DNA from: Euborellia annulipes
Lineage: Eukaryota; Arthropoda; Insecta; Dermaptera; Anisolabididae
Direction of reading: 5' to 3'
Length of the DNA stretch: 64,000 bases
Assembly (NCBI GenBank): GCA_023213315.1
Contig: JAKCPI010005381.1
Coordinates: forward strand, 20,032-84,031
The stretch's first letter is position 1; the number at the start of each line of letters is the position of its first letter. This document shows, piece by piece, positions 21,048 to 30,990 of this stretch. Made by a program: the position numbers and the translations under genes. Under the pieces are notes generated by a model. It saw nothing but the letters and a program-made list of their open reading frames with translations. It did no database searches and was not told the DNA's origin.

Positions 21048-21154
21048 CTTATATTTGAATATTGGTATTGAATAGATGTCAAAAATTCGATATCGAGATT
21101 TTGATGGAAATACACGTTTTGAGTGTTATGTTTGTGTATGATCAAAATAAAGTG

Positions 21155-21285
21155 AAATAAGAATGCCTGGACCCCATATATGTATATTTATTAATAACGG
21201 ATATCGTAAAAAGTCTTATATAGCCTCAGTTGCCGAAAAGACTGTGTGAATGAGAAAAAGTGTGAATGTTTTTTATAAGTAAAAA
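21155..21285 (+). repeat. SINE-A 3' fragment
   Basis: Starts at aatgcctggacccc and runs through taacggatatcgtaaaaag and gttgccgaaaagac to the gtgtgaatg tail. The head is absent. Confidence 0.8.
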
Positions 21286-21747
21286 AAATAAAGTGGATGA
21301 GCTACGAGGTTGAAATTTATTATTTGAGTTAGTTACACCTCTGAGACGTAGCATGAAGCTTGTGAACAAAATCGTCCAAAGAGTACTATTACTTTACTGA
21401 TGCATTTTTTCAGTTTTTTTTCGATTTTCTCAAAATTCGCTCTAACGATTTTGATTAAAATTCAAAAATCAATTATTTTTTAGATGCTCTTTCAAATGTA
21501 TATTCTCATTTTGCCTTTGAAATTGTTTGAAGCATACTTTACTCTTGTACTTCATAGGAAAGATAGGCTAATTGGTTGCCATGGTAAGAAAATATAAATA
21601 TTTTATTAGATCTTGAATTCAAATATATCGGCGGAAATTAAATATATTTCGACACAAAAATATCTGGTGTGACAAGCACAGAACACAACATTCCCTTATT
21701 TTGGGTAATTGAAAATTATGAACTGTTCAACTAGTCACTCCAGCTTT

Positions 21748-22204
21748 TTCACTTTTCATATAACATTCGTATTTTAAATTATTAATTTTTTATATGGGAA
21801 AAAAACAACAAGTTTTTATCAGAAAGTCTCGTGTCATCCCTTCTTTTTAATGAATCAATTAAAGATACATATTTCATTTTTTTTTTAATTGAATAAAAGT
21901 CTCTTAATTATGCACTCAGTTTGTTGTTTTGTTTTGTTAAAGGAAGAAGGCAAGCAAGGGTTAAAGTGAACCCTCCCCTCCCCTCCCCTCCCCTGCCCGC
22001 CCCCCTGTTTATAACTTTTGGGGTTTTTTCTTTTTTAATAATTTAATTTCCTATAAAAGTTTATTTTTTTTTTCTAACACTCATTAATTTTTATTTGCTT
22101 TAAATCTTCCCTTTGCGGGGATCCAAGCTCTCGTTGACTTGTTCTAAATATGCTTTATAGCCGATTGCTTAAACTAGCAAACTTATAGCAAATCATCGAT
22201 ATAG
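21748..22204. other. No gene; C-rich tract
   Basis: A run of CCCCT repeats at 21969-22005 is the main feature; the opposite strand is G-rich and could form a quadruplex. Otherwise A/T rich. Confidence 0.45.
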
Positions 22205-22408
22205 TAAACAAAACAAAAACACCGCTTAATCACAAGAGTAAAGTGGGCTTCAAACAATTTTGAACTCAAAATGAATATATACTGGTAGGCCTACATTTTA
22301 AAGATCATCTTAAAAATAATTAAGTAAAAGAATTTCGATGACTGAGTGCTGATTATTAGGATTAGGATGATGTATGGCAGCCAGCAAGTGATAAAGAAAC
22401 TCCATTTG

Positions 22409-22457
22409 ATTATCGTCAACGTTTCGGGATCAGGTTGATCCCATCTTCAGGACGATC
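22409..22457 (-). ncRNA. Hammerhead ribozyme, left arm of HHP5
   Basis: The minus strand reads CTGAAGA, T, a 6-bp helix II GGGATC/GATCCC with a 5-nt loop, then GAAACGTT. Helix I is 6 bp (ATCGTC/GACGAT). The predicted cleavage triplet is GUU. The core is intact. Confidence 0.85.
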
Positions 22458-22498
22458 AAAATTGCATCTATCTAAGCAACAACAACAACAACAACAGT

Positions 22499-22548
22499 TT
22501 ATCGTCCTGAAGATGGGATCGACGTGATCCCGAAACGTTGACGATAAT
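22499..22548 (+). ncRNA. Hammerhead ribozyme, right arm of HHP5
   Basis: Best-formed copy. Helix I is 8 perfect base pairs (TTATCGTC with GACGATAA), the core is CTGAAGA and GAAA, helix II is 6 bp with loop GACGT, and the cleavage triplet is GUU. One extra T lies between the CTGAAGA core and helix II. Confidence 0.88.
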
Positions 22549-22690
22549 CAAATGGAGTTTCTTTATCACTTGCTAGCTGCCTATACATCTTCCTATTCCT
22601 TAATAATAATTGATTTTTGAATTTTAATCAAAATAGTTGGAGCGAATTTTGAGAAAATCAAAAACTCAAATAGCACTTTTCGTGACAAAA

Positions 22691-23546
22691 TAAACAGAGG
22701 GATAGTTTTCTTTATGTGAGGTGTAAAAAAAAAAAAAATAATAATTACGATAAGGAAGTGCTCACCAAACAACGACGTGACTCGACAACGCACTACTGCA
22801 AAAAAAAAAAAAAAAAAAAAAAAATATTGATATGGATTGAGATTTTTAAACTCACTCACTCTTTGGCTTTTAAGGGGATTCAGGAGGTAGATTTTATGCT
22901 TGTTTTTCCCGTTAAGAGGGCGTTGTGTGTCTTCAAAAGTAGGGTAAAAAAAAAAAAAAAAAAAAACACCTGTTACGAAAATTTGCCAAGAGATGTCAGA
23001 GTGGTAGCTAATACAATAAATAAAATAAATATATTAATAAATTAAATAAATAAATATACCCCCCTAAATGGCCTCTGTAGCCGAAAAGGGTTTAAAAAAA
23101 ATAAATGAATAATTTAATGCATTTGGTTGATTTTCATTGATCTTTTTAAGAATAAATACTTTATAAATGTTATTATATATTATGCATCTTTTATAAAAGT
23201 ATATAAATATATAAATATAGGCCAGATATAGGCTAATACTATATCGTCTGTTAGACTAGCCTGCCATCTATTGCAGAAATGCTGAACTATTTGACACATA
23301 ATTTTTAATAGTAATCTTATTTTAAAAATTTCTTAATTAAGATGTGATTAATATTAACAATAAATTCATTTTTAAATTTAAAACAAATTCAAGATTATTG
23401 GGACCGGAAGGTTTTCTATATAATATAATTCATTAAAAAAAAACCGCATTGAAAAATTTCTCATAATTGTTTAGTTTTTTTTAAAGTCCGTTTAGAAGTC
23501 GCTCCTGAACCCCCTTAAGATTATCAATATTGACATTGTAACCTCG
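22691..23546. other. Unclassified, with poly(A) runs and SINE scrap
   Basis: Poly(A) tracts at 22799-22824 and 22949-22966. A SINE-like 3' end (cctctgtagccgaaaagg) lies at 23058-23098. The open frames are translations of these runs. Nothing else is recognised before the Gypsy element. Confidence 0.4.
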
Positions 23547-23551
23547 TTGAC

Positions 23552-23708
23552 TGTTGGATCCAGCTGGCCGATCCTATTCATTAATTAGTCGATTGTCAGC
23601 GATTGTTATTTTATTATTAATTAAAAGAATTAAAATAAATGTTATATTTATAATTACGTCTAATTCTTTTTCTATTATTTTACGCGTATATCGGCCACCG
23701 ATATAACA
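23552..23708 (+). repeat. 5' LTR
   Basis: 157 bp, starts TGTTGGATCC and ends GATATAACA. Base for base it appears identical to 28001-28157. It should hold the promoter and polyadenylation signals; AATAAA occurs inside (aaaataaatg). Confidence 0.96.
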
Positions 23709-23710
23709 TA

Positions 23711-23728
23711 ATTGGCGACGAGGCAAAA
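23711..23728 (+). other. Candidate primer-binding site
   Basis: TTGGCGACGAGGC lies 2-4 bases after the LTR. A site beginning TGG is what the CCA end of a priming tRNA would pair with. The tRNA species is not assigned. Confidence 0.6.
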
Positions 23729-23773
23729 TATTAAATATTAAATAAATATATATTTAATTAAAATTATCTGAAA

Positions 23774-26700
23774 ATGGAAAAAATATTTACATTGGAAGAT
23801 GTTCAACGAATGCTTCAACAAGCTTACAACGCGCAAACGAACGATAATGAAAAATTAATAAATTCTCTAGCGGTGAGAATAAATGAATTTAATTTTGATC
23901 CAGAAAGTGACCAAACGTTCGACATATGGTTTGCAAGATACCAAGATGTTTTTGAAATTGATGGAGCTCGTCTGGATGATGCCGCAAAAGTTCGTTTATT
24001 AATCAGCAAGCTAAGTAATACATGTTTTAGACGTTATAGAGATTTAATTCTTCCTAAGAAACCTAATGAATATAAATATGATGAAACGGTTTCACTTTTA
24101 ACCAAACATTTTGGTAAGTCCACATCAATTTTTAATTTGCGTTATCAATGTTTTAAATTATCTAGAGAACAAACCCAAGACTTCAAATCTTTTGGAGCAC
24201 TGGTAAATTCTCATTGTGAGAAAATAGAGTTTAAAAAGTTAGACATTGAACAATTTAAATGCTTAATTTTTGTTTCCGGTTTACAAGCCAAAGGGGATGC
24301 CGAGATTCGTACGAGATTGATTGCGAAGATGGAGACAGAAACCAATATAAAATTTCAAGATTTACTCGATGAATGTAACAGATTTGTTATGATCAAAAAT
24401 GATTCAAGTATGATAGAAAAAGGTAACAGCGAAATAAAAGCGGTAAGCACGAATAAATTTTGTAAACAAAATAAAAATGAACAATTTAATCAAATTAGAA
24501 GAAATTCTAAAAATAATTATAAATCTCCTTCACAATCAACTCCTAATATTAAGCCTTATTACCCTTGCTGGCTCTGTGGAGAACCACATTTTGCGAGAGA
24601 CTGCAAATTTGTGGACCACACATGTCAGGTTTGCAAAAAAACAGGCCATAAAGAAGGCTATTGTCATTTTCGTAAACCGAACGTGAATAAATTTAATAAT
24701 AATAATTATAAAAAGAAAATTAATTCGAAATCGGAACCGAATAATTTTAATAATAAAAATAATAGTAATTTAAAAGTAATTTATTCTATAAATGAAAATA
24801 ATTTTAATAATAAACGCAAATTTATTGATATATATATAAATGACAGGGCTATAACATTACAAATTGACACGGCCTCTGATATTACAATTTTATCGAAAGA
24901 TTCGTGGGAAAAATTAGGGCGGATCCCTTATAAAAAAACAGATCATTGTGCAAAGAATGCATCGGGACAGAGAGTAAAATTATTAGGTGAAGTTTTTTGT
25001 AATTTTTCATTTAGAAATTTGAAAGATGAAGGAAAATTTTATATCGCAGAGGAAAATGATCTCAATTTATTAGGAATAGAATGGATTGATAAATTAAAAT
25101 TATGGGACATGCCAATTTCTTCTATTTGTAATTATATAGAAAATTCCGAAACTGAAAATAAACTATTAAGGGAAACAGTTATTAAAGAAAATAGAGAAAA
25201 ATTTAATAATGTTTTTCAAAAAGGCTTAGGCTGTTGTATTAAAGCAAAAGCAAATCTTAATTTGAAACAAGATGCAAAACCAATTTTTCGTACAAGTCGT
25301 CCAGTTCCGTACGCAACTAGAGAAATTATCAATAAGGAAATAGAAAGACTAGAAGAGCTAGGGGTGATTTCTAAAGTAAATCATTCGGATTGGGCAGCAC
25401 CTATAGTTGTCGTTAAGAAAAAAAATGGACAGATAAGAATTTGCTCAGATTTTTCGACCGGGTTAAATGATGCCTTAATGCAACATCATTATCCATTACC
25501 CTTACCAGAAGATATATTTTCTAAATTAAATGGTAGTGCATTTTTTTCAAAAATAGATCTTTCTGACGCGTATTTACAAATAGAAGTGGAAGAAAATTCA
25601 AAACACTTATTAACAATAAATACGCATAAAGGGTTGTATCGATATAATCGATTACCGTTTGGAGTTAAAACGGCCCCGGGAATTTTCCAACAAATTATGG
25701 ACGAAATGTTAGCGGGTACCGATACCGCGTTTGCTTATTTAGATGATATCATTATCACCGGAAAAGATGAAAATGATCATCGCAAAAATTTAGAAAATGT
25801 TTTCAAAAAATTAAATGATTATGGTTTTCGAATAAAACCAGAGAAATGCTCATTTTTTATGACCGAAATCAAATTTTTAGGGGTTATTATAAATAGTAAA
25901 GGAAGATTTCCTGATCCTAAAAAAATAGAAGCAATTGTAAAAATGCCTCGACCTAATAATTTAACCCAATTAAGATCCTTCTTAGGACTTGTAAATTATT
26001 ATAATGAATTTATAAATGAATTAACAAATATTCGAAGCCCATTAGATAATTTATTACGTAAAAATACTGAATGGAGTTGGCCTAAAGAATGTGATCAAGC
26101 ATTTAACAAAATAAAAAATATTTTGATTTCAGATCTGGGATTAACTCATTTTGATCCAAATAAAAGCATTGTCGTAGCCGCAGATGCCTCACAAAATGGA
26201 TTAGGAGCTGTTATAATGCATAAATTTGAAGATGGAAGCTTCAAAGCCATTGCACACGCATCTAGGACATTAACGAATGCCGAAAAAAATTACAGCCAAA
26301 TTGAAAAAGAAGGGTTAGCCTTGATCTTTGCAATAAAAAAATTCCATAAATATATTTTTGGAAGAAAATTTAATCTATTGACCGATCACAAGCCACTTTT
26401 GACGATTTTTGGAAATAAAAAAGGTATATCTGCACACTCAGCAAATCGTTTGCAGAGATGGTCAATTTATTTAATGAATTACGATTTTGACATAGAATAT
26501 TGTCCCACCAATAATTTTGGGCAAGCTGACGCCTTGTCAAGGTTGATTGCCGAAAAACAAGATGGTGAGAACGAAGATTTAATTCTTGCGAAAATTGAAT
26601 CGGAAATAAAACAAATTATGTCAGAAACAATCAGATTTTTACCCGTGACACGTAAAATGATTGAAGAATCGGGAAAAAAAGATAATAATATTGGAAAAGT

Positions 26701-27994
26701 AAAAGAATATATTACAACTAATTGGCCAAATAAGTTAGAAAATTTTGAATTACAAGAATATTATAAAAGACGAGACGCGCTTTCGATTGTAGATAACTGT
26801 TTAATGTTTGGAGATCGCGTGGTTATACCTACAGATTTAAGAAGACAGATGTTAAAGCAGTTCCATACAGCACATTCAGGAATGGAACGCACGAAATCAT
26901 TGGCTCGCTTGTATGCGTTTTGGCCGAATATGGACAAAGAAATCGAGGAAATGATTCGAACTTGTCATAAATGTGCATCAGTTGCCAAACAACCAATCAG
27001 AGTACCACTACGATCGTGGCCTATTCCAGAAAAGCCATGGTCTCGACTCCATATTGATTTTGCAGGACCATTTGAAGGGCATACTTTCCTGGTCGTGGTG
27101 GATGCCAAAAGTAAATGGCCTGAAATTTTTAAAATGGGAAAAGCCACAACTAGGGAAACTATTGAGAAATTAAGAAATCTATTTTCACAATTTGGGGTTC
27201 CTGAAGAAATTGTCTCCGACAATGGAACACAATTTACCTCGAAAGAGTTTGTGAATTTTTGCGAAGAAAATGGTATTAAACATACTCGAACGCCGGTTGC
27301 CTATCCTCAATGCAATGGACAAGCGGAACGGTTCGTGGATACATTTAAAAGGGCTATTCGCAAACAGAAAGGGGAAGGAAGTATTGAGAAGATTTTAACT
27401 ACATTTTTATTAAGCTATCGGACTACACCCAACAAAGCATTAAATAAAATTAATGGAAATTTTCAGACTCCGGCCCAAGTTATATTTGGAAGACCGCTTC
27501 GGATTAGCTTGGATTTAATCCGACCAAAAATAGGTCAATTCAAGGAAAGAAACTTGCAAATGGAGGAAAATTACAACATAAAACATGGAGTCCAAGAGAA
27601 AAGCTACAAAATAACCGAATTGGTTTTCGCTCTCGATTATAGAGGGGGTAAGATAAAATGGACTCAAGGCAAGATAAAAGGCCGTCGGGGTGAAGTTGTT
27701 TACGAAGTCGAGGTAGAAAATGAGATTTGGATTCGGCATGCAAATCAACTCCGACCGAATTATACAGCCGAGATAGAAGAGTCCGGGGATGAAGTTTTAA
27801 ATTCGTGGTGTGATACATTTGAAATCATTCCATTAACACAACGAATTCCTCCTGAGGAAATTTGTCCGTCAGATTCTTCAGAGACTGTTTCAGGTTCGAA
27901 CGAGGTTCGAAGATCCAGCCGAATTCCAATACCAGTCGACCGGTTGCAGATCGATCCGTCAAAGCAATCCTACACGAGGGAAATATCTACGTGA
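23774..27994 (+). CDS. Gypsy Gag-Pol polyprotein
   Basis: 1406 residues in a single frame. Gag capsid region about 1-230, then two CCHC zinc knuckles (about residues 264-297: CWLCGEPHFARDC and CQVCKKTGHKEGYC). Protease active site IDTASDITILS at about 363. RT with YLDDIII at about 653. RNase H with ADASQNGLG at about 802 and TDHKPLL. Integrase with an HHCC finger (HTAHSG to CHKC, about 1033-1065) and catalytic D, D, E in HIDFAGP, SDNGTQFTS and NGQAERF (about 1093-1185). The capsid style and fused frame suggest the Mag/K02A2.6-like lineage, by inference. No frameshift or premature stop is seen. The stop lies just before the polypurine tract. Confidence 0.97.
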   Translation: MEKIFTLEDVQRMLQQAYNAQTNDNEKLINSLAVRINEFNFDPESDQTFDIWFARYQDVFEIDGARLDDAAKVRLLISKLSNTCFRRYRDLILPKKPNEYKYDETVSLLTKHFGKSTSIFNLRYQCFKLSREQTQDFKSFGALVNSHCEKIEFKKLDIEQFKCLIFVSGLQAKGDAEIRTRLIAKMETETNIKFQDLLDECNRFVMIKNDSSMIEKGNSEIKAVSTNKFCKQNKNEQFNQIRRNSKNNYKSPSQSTPNIKPYYPCWLCGEPHFARDCKFVDHTCQVCKKTGHKEGYCHFRKPNVNKFNNNNYKKKINSKSEPNNFNNKNNSNLKVIYSINENNFNNKRKFIDIYINDRAITLQIDTASDITILSKDSWEKLGRIPYKKTDHCAKNASGQRVKLLGEVFCNFSFRNLKDEGKFYIAEENDLNLLGIEWIDKLKLWDMPISSICNYIENSETENKLLRETVIKENREKFNNVFQKGLGCCIKAKANLNLKQDAKPIFRTSRPVPYATREIINKEIERLEELGVISKVNHSDWAAPIVVVKKKNGQIRICSDFSTGLNDALMQHHYPLPLPEDIFSKLNGSAFFSKIDLSDAYLQIEVEENSKHLLTINTHKGLYRYNRLPFGVKTAPGIFQQIMDEMLAGTDTAFAYLDDIIITGKDENDHRKNLENVFKKLNDYGFRIKPEKCSFFMTEIKFLGVIINSKGRFPDPKKIEAIVKMPRPNNLTQLRSFLGLVNYYNEFINELTNIRSPLDNLLRKNTEWSWPKECDQAFNKIKNILISDLGLTHFDPNKSIVVAADASQNGLGAVIMHKFEDGSFKAIAHASRTLTNAEKNYSQIEKEGLALIFAIKKFHKYIFGRKFNLLTDHKPLLTIFGNKKGISAHSANRLQRWSIYLMNYDFDIEYCPTNNFGQADALSRLIAEKQDGENEDLILAKIESEIKQIMSETIRFLPVTRKMIEESGKKDNNIGKVKEYITTNWPNKLENFELQEYYKRRDALSIVDNCLMFGDRVVIPTDLRRQMLKQFHTAHSGMERTKSLARLYAFWPNMDKEIEEMIRTCHKCASVAKQPIRVPLRSWPIPEKPWSRLHIDFAGPFEGHTFLVVVDAKSKWPEIFKMGKATTRETIEKLRNLFSQFGVPEEIVSDNGTQFTSKEFVNFCEENGIKHTRTPVAYPQCNGQAERFVDTFKRAIRKQKGEGSIEKILTTFLLSYRTTPNKALNKINGNFQTPAQVIFGRPLRISLDLIRPKIGQFKERNLQMEENYNIKHGVQEKSYKITELVFALDYRGGKIKWTQGKIKGRRGEVVYEVEVENEIWIRHANQLRPNYTAEIEESGDEVLNSWCDTFEIIPLTQRIPPEEICPSDSSETVSGSNEVRRSSRIPIPVDRLQIDPSKQSYTREIST

Positions 27995-28000
27995 AGGAGG
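27993..28000 (+). other. Polypurine tract
   Basis: GAAGGAGG lies immediately upstream of the 3' LTR, as needed to prime plus-strand DNA synthesis. It overlaps the Gag-Pol stop codon. Confidence 0.8.
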
Positions 28001-28157
28001 TGTTGGATCCAGCTGGCCGATCCTATTCATTAATTAGTCGATTGTCAGCGATTGTTATTTTATTATTAATTAAAAGAATTAAAATAAATGTTATATTTAT
28101 AATTACGTCTAATTCTTTTTCTATTATTTTACGCGTATATCGGCCACCGATATAACA
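28001..28157 (+). repeat. 3' LTR
   Basis: 157 bp, matches the 5' LTR throughout and is followed by the target duplication TTGAC. Confidence 0.96.
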
Positions 28158-28162
28158 TTGAC

Positions 28163-28978
28163 CACACAGGGATGGCTGGTGGCGGACCACGACTTGTGGT
28201 TGTTGCTTGGCCCCTTCCCCTTTGAGCATTTTAAGCTGATAGCCAGCAATAAAGGGGCTTGAATAGAATCAATCAACCCAAAATACAAACTTTTTTTTCT
28301 TTGATCATAAAATTATTTGTTTTTTGATTAAAATATTAACTGGTATTTTCCCCCATCCATGATCGTTTAGCAATTCTAGGAAAAGCAGTATTAAATTACA
28401 ATATTGAAAAGTATTTGAGTTTAATGAGAGTTTATGAATATTTCAAAAAAAAAAAAAAAAAAGGGTAATTTTTATACAAGTGTCTTTTTTTTTTTAATGC
28501 TTTTTCAAAAGGCATGTAGGAATGCTCTCTAAATTTATATTTCAAAGTATTTTAAGGAATTTTTAGATACAATTTTTTTGATGAATTAAATGAGTGAATT
28601 TTGCACTTTTAAAGAGGACCCCGTATTCTTAGTCGTTCCTTGAGAAAGAAGGAATCCTGTTATCTTTCCTCCCTCCAATAACTCCACAAATTTTACAAAA
28701 GAACTATATACTGCGAGTTAAAAAAAAATAACACTTTGTTTCTTCTTAAGGCCGTTTCACACGGAGGGTTTTCTGGTTATATCGCATGCTATATGACGTC
28801 ATTTAGGACCCTTGCTTGGGTTTTTGGCTGATTTCCTATGTTCTATTTTTTTGCATGCCTTTTTTCCTAACTCAGGCATCGACCAATCACAGAGTCGGAT
28901 TTTTCACTTCATCCAACATGGCTGACTTTAACCAAAAAGTGAGGTTATTTGATTTTGACAGCTCTGTATTTTAAAGAC
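28163..28978. other. No gene; MITE-like end
   Basis: Mostly A/T rich. From about 28748, aaggccgtttcacacgg looks like a DNA transposon terminus. The phrase tgtattttaaagacctt (about 28964-28980) recurs inverted at 58610 (aaggtctttaaaatac), so a dispersed element family is present, but I cannot define its ends. Confidence 0.35.
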
Positions 28979-29318
28979 CTTGTGACTAGGGATGAAACGA
29001 TACGAGTAAATACAAGTACTTACTCGATACTTTTCTTTCGATACCAAGTATTTTTGGAATCAATACTTTTGAAATCGAGTACCAAGTAAGTATCGGTCAA
29101 AAATACTCGATCCACGTACTCGATGATTAGTTAGGTCGGAAGAACATTTACGTACATTTGTTCTTATTTACAATAGAAATAAGTGGAATGGCTTGGACCA
29201 TTGTATTTTAATTTTTATTCTTGGAGTGTTCAAAAGGAAAACTCTTTGAAAAATTATTAGCACTATATAGTACATCTAAAACTGAATTTTTTTTTTCAAG
29301 AACTTGATGGTTTATGCC

Positions 29319-29662
29319 TGTGGAGATTTAATCAAGATTCGCAGGGATTTTGCAGCCAGGAGATTAAATAAAAGATATTTTATTTAATTTTCTATTTGCC
29401 GACGTTTCGGACTCCAATCACGACCTTCATCAGGGCAAATATTATCAATTATACACGATCATAGGTTTTTTAATATTCATTTCAATTAAAAATATACAAT
29501 TTCGTTTTACTTTGATATGCACAAAAATATTATCATATACTTGCTACTCGGAAGTCTCCGATGTTGAAGGTCATGATTGGCGACCGAAACTTCAGCAAAT
29601 AGTAATTAAATAAAAAATTTTATTTAATCTCCTCTCTGCAAAGTTCCTGCGAATCCTGATAA
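29319..29662. mobile_element. HHP palindromic element 6, nested in the hAT element
   Basis: Inverted arms share gattcgcaggga, ttgcagccaggagatt and the ribozyme module. The same family as HHP7 at 31 kb. The left-arm ribozyme is intact; the right-arm module (about 29557-29600) has lost CTGATGA and reads GAAACTTC. Confidence 0.82.
29392..29441 (-). ncRNA. Hammerhead ribozyme in HHP6
   Basis: The minus strand reads a 7-bp helix I (ATTTGCC with GGCAAAT), CTGATGA, A, a helix II region partly mismatched (starts GGTCG, ends GTCC), then GAAACGTC with cleavage triplet GUC. The core is intact; helix II is weakened. Confidence 0.72.
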
Positions 29663-29907
29663 TATCAGTACTTACTGATGTTTTTTCTTATCTTTAATTG
29701 TACGAAAAAATTGACCGATACGAGCAAGTATCGGTACTTTTCAATCGATACCGAGTAGGTACTCGATACTTTGCGACCTATACCCGTATCGAGTAAAAGT
29801 ATCGATACCTCAGTGGTATCGTTTCATCCCTACTTGTGACAGCTTACGTTTTATTTTTTTGAAATATTTTATAAAAAAAAAAGGGCAACGTTCGGCCATT
29901 CCCGCCA

Positions 29908-30370
29908 CCCTTAGAGTGCGATTATGTTGGAGCTGCGATAAGAGCATAGTAAAGAAAATAGAAACATTCTTTTGAATAGAGCTGTTTATATTGGAGCTGC
30001 GCTGAGAATCCTTCTTTGATCCCGATTCAATATTCTTTGCTCTTATCGACGCTCTGATCGGAGATGGATATAGACATTTTAATAAGTGAAGTATTTCTAG
30101 GCCCTCATTGGGGAATAAAAAAAGAGAAAAATTTTCATAATATATTTTTCTAGACAAACTATTGAATGAAGTGGCACAAAAAAACAGAAACAAATTGTAA
30201 GTTAATCTACAGTATTTTTAAAATAAATAAATAAATGTACTTACTATTTGTTTGACGTTTTTCTGCCACTTCAATTCAATCAACTTTTAAATCTATTTAT
30301 ATTTAATATCTATTATATTTATAATATTTAATACTTAATTTTTAACGAATTCATTTATTAAATGAAGGAT
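29908..30370. mobile_element. Truncated copy of the 40.7-kb DNA element
   Basis: Starts with the terminal repeat gtgcgattatgttggagc and matches 40668-41090 over most of its length (ctttgatcccgattca, gctctgatcggagatgg, tgaagtggcacaaaa). The right terminal repeat is missing. The open frame on the minus strand is not conserved between the two copies. Confidence 0.75.
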
Positions 30371-30388
30371 ATTTCTTAATGAAACAAA

Positions 30389-30414
30389 CCGCCGAAGTCG
30401 GTCGGCGCGGCTAG
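30389..30414 (+). repeat. Helitron 3' terminus
   Basis: A G+C-rich hairpin (gccgaagtcggtcggcgcgg) followed by CTAG and T, matching similar ends at 14669, 48690 and 59419. The 5' partner is not identified. Confidence 0.6.
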
Positions 30415-30657
30415 TCATAATAATATTCACTTATGTTAATGTCAGAGATTTTGCTGACTACTTGATGATTCGTCTTTTTGTTAATCCAAAAAAAAAAAAA
30501 AAAATGTAATATTCAATTCTGTCAATATGCGTTATTTTTTTTTTTTTTTTTTTTTTTTGTTTTATGCACATATAAGCTTATATATATATATATATATTTT
30601 ATTTTCATCCTCTTCTAAAATCTCAAACTGGGAAAGTTCAAACGTTTATTTTCTCTC

Positions 30658-30693
<36 letters not shown>

Positions 30694-30839
30694 ACAAAAA
30701 ATATAATGTTAATATTAAAATGTTATATATGAATTTGACATTAGAGTTATTATTTTAATCACAAATGTCAAATACAAGCAAGCATCTCGATTTTTGCACT
30801 ATAAATCTATATTTAAATAATTTTCGAAATGGTATAGGA
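30415..30839. other. No gene; microsatellites
   Basis: Poly(T) at 30533-30558, TA and CA repeats (30580-30600, 30664-30690). No other feature. Confidence 0.5.
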
Positions 30840-30990
30840 CAGTGGCGGATCCAGAGGAGTTTCTCGGTGAGGGGGGGGGGTAATCTGGTGTGACTGGTCG
30901 CACAGCACACAATTATTTCTTATAATCAGTAATTTAAAGGTGCATTCTGGACTTGTTTACCAGAATATATACACAAATCATATTTGTAAG

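Larger units (their letters stand above)
20773..21747 (-). repeat. HP repeat with two SINE insertions
   Basis: The distal end is at 20773. The copy is interrupted by a tRNA-derived SINE (20820-21047) and a SINE-A 3' piece (about 21155-21285). The interior resumes at 21292 and the terminal hairpin (about 21660-21747) is badly decayed. Confidence 0.75.
22322..22600. mobile_element. HHP palindromic element 5
   Basis: Arms of about 120 bp (from attaggattagga to its near complement) enclose (CAA)n-containing spacer. Both arms hold well-formed hammerheads pointing outward. The insertion divides an HP copy at a taaaaataatt / taataataatt near-duplication. Confidence 0.88.
22205..22690 (+). repeat. 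HP interior fragment hosting HHP5
   Basis: HP sequence (cacaagagtaaagtgggc) to 22321 and again from 22601 (aattgatttttgaattt) is interrupted by a palindromic element. Confidence 0.7.
23552..28157 (+). mobile_element. Complete Ty3/Gypsy LTR retrotransposon
   Basis: 4606 bp. It has identical 157-bp LTRs (TG...CA), a 5-bp target duplication TTGAC at 23547-23551 and 28158-28162, a candidate primer-binding site just after the 5' LTR, one open Gag-Pol frame and a polypurine tract before the 3' LTR. Identical LTRs and an intact frame imply a recent insertion. No envelope frame is present. Confidence 0.97.
28987..29832. mobile_element. hAT-type MITE with 17-bp terminal inverted repeats
   Basis: Perfect 17-bp inverted ends (tagggatgaaacgatac and complement) with exact 8-bp target duplications CTTGTGAC at 28979-28986 and 29833-29840. 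The interior is built of tatcgatact-like units. A hammerhead palindrome (HHP6) is nested inside. No transposase. Confidence 0.92.

Noticed and set aside
22370..22600. Possible CRISPR-like or rho-independent terminator hairpin
   Set aside because: The sequence is eukaryotic, the arms are long inverted repeats with hammerhead cores, and there are no regularly spaced direct repeats.
23774..27994. Endogenous retrovirus with envelope
   Set aside because: No third frame exists between the Gag-Pol stop and the 3' LTR; the stop is directly followed by the polypurine tract.
29810..30193. 127-codon minus-strand frame
   Set aside because: It spans the end of one transposon and a truncated second element, and is not preserved in the related copy at 40.7 kb.
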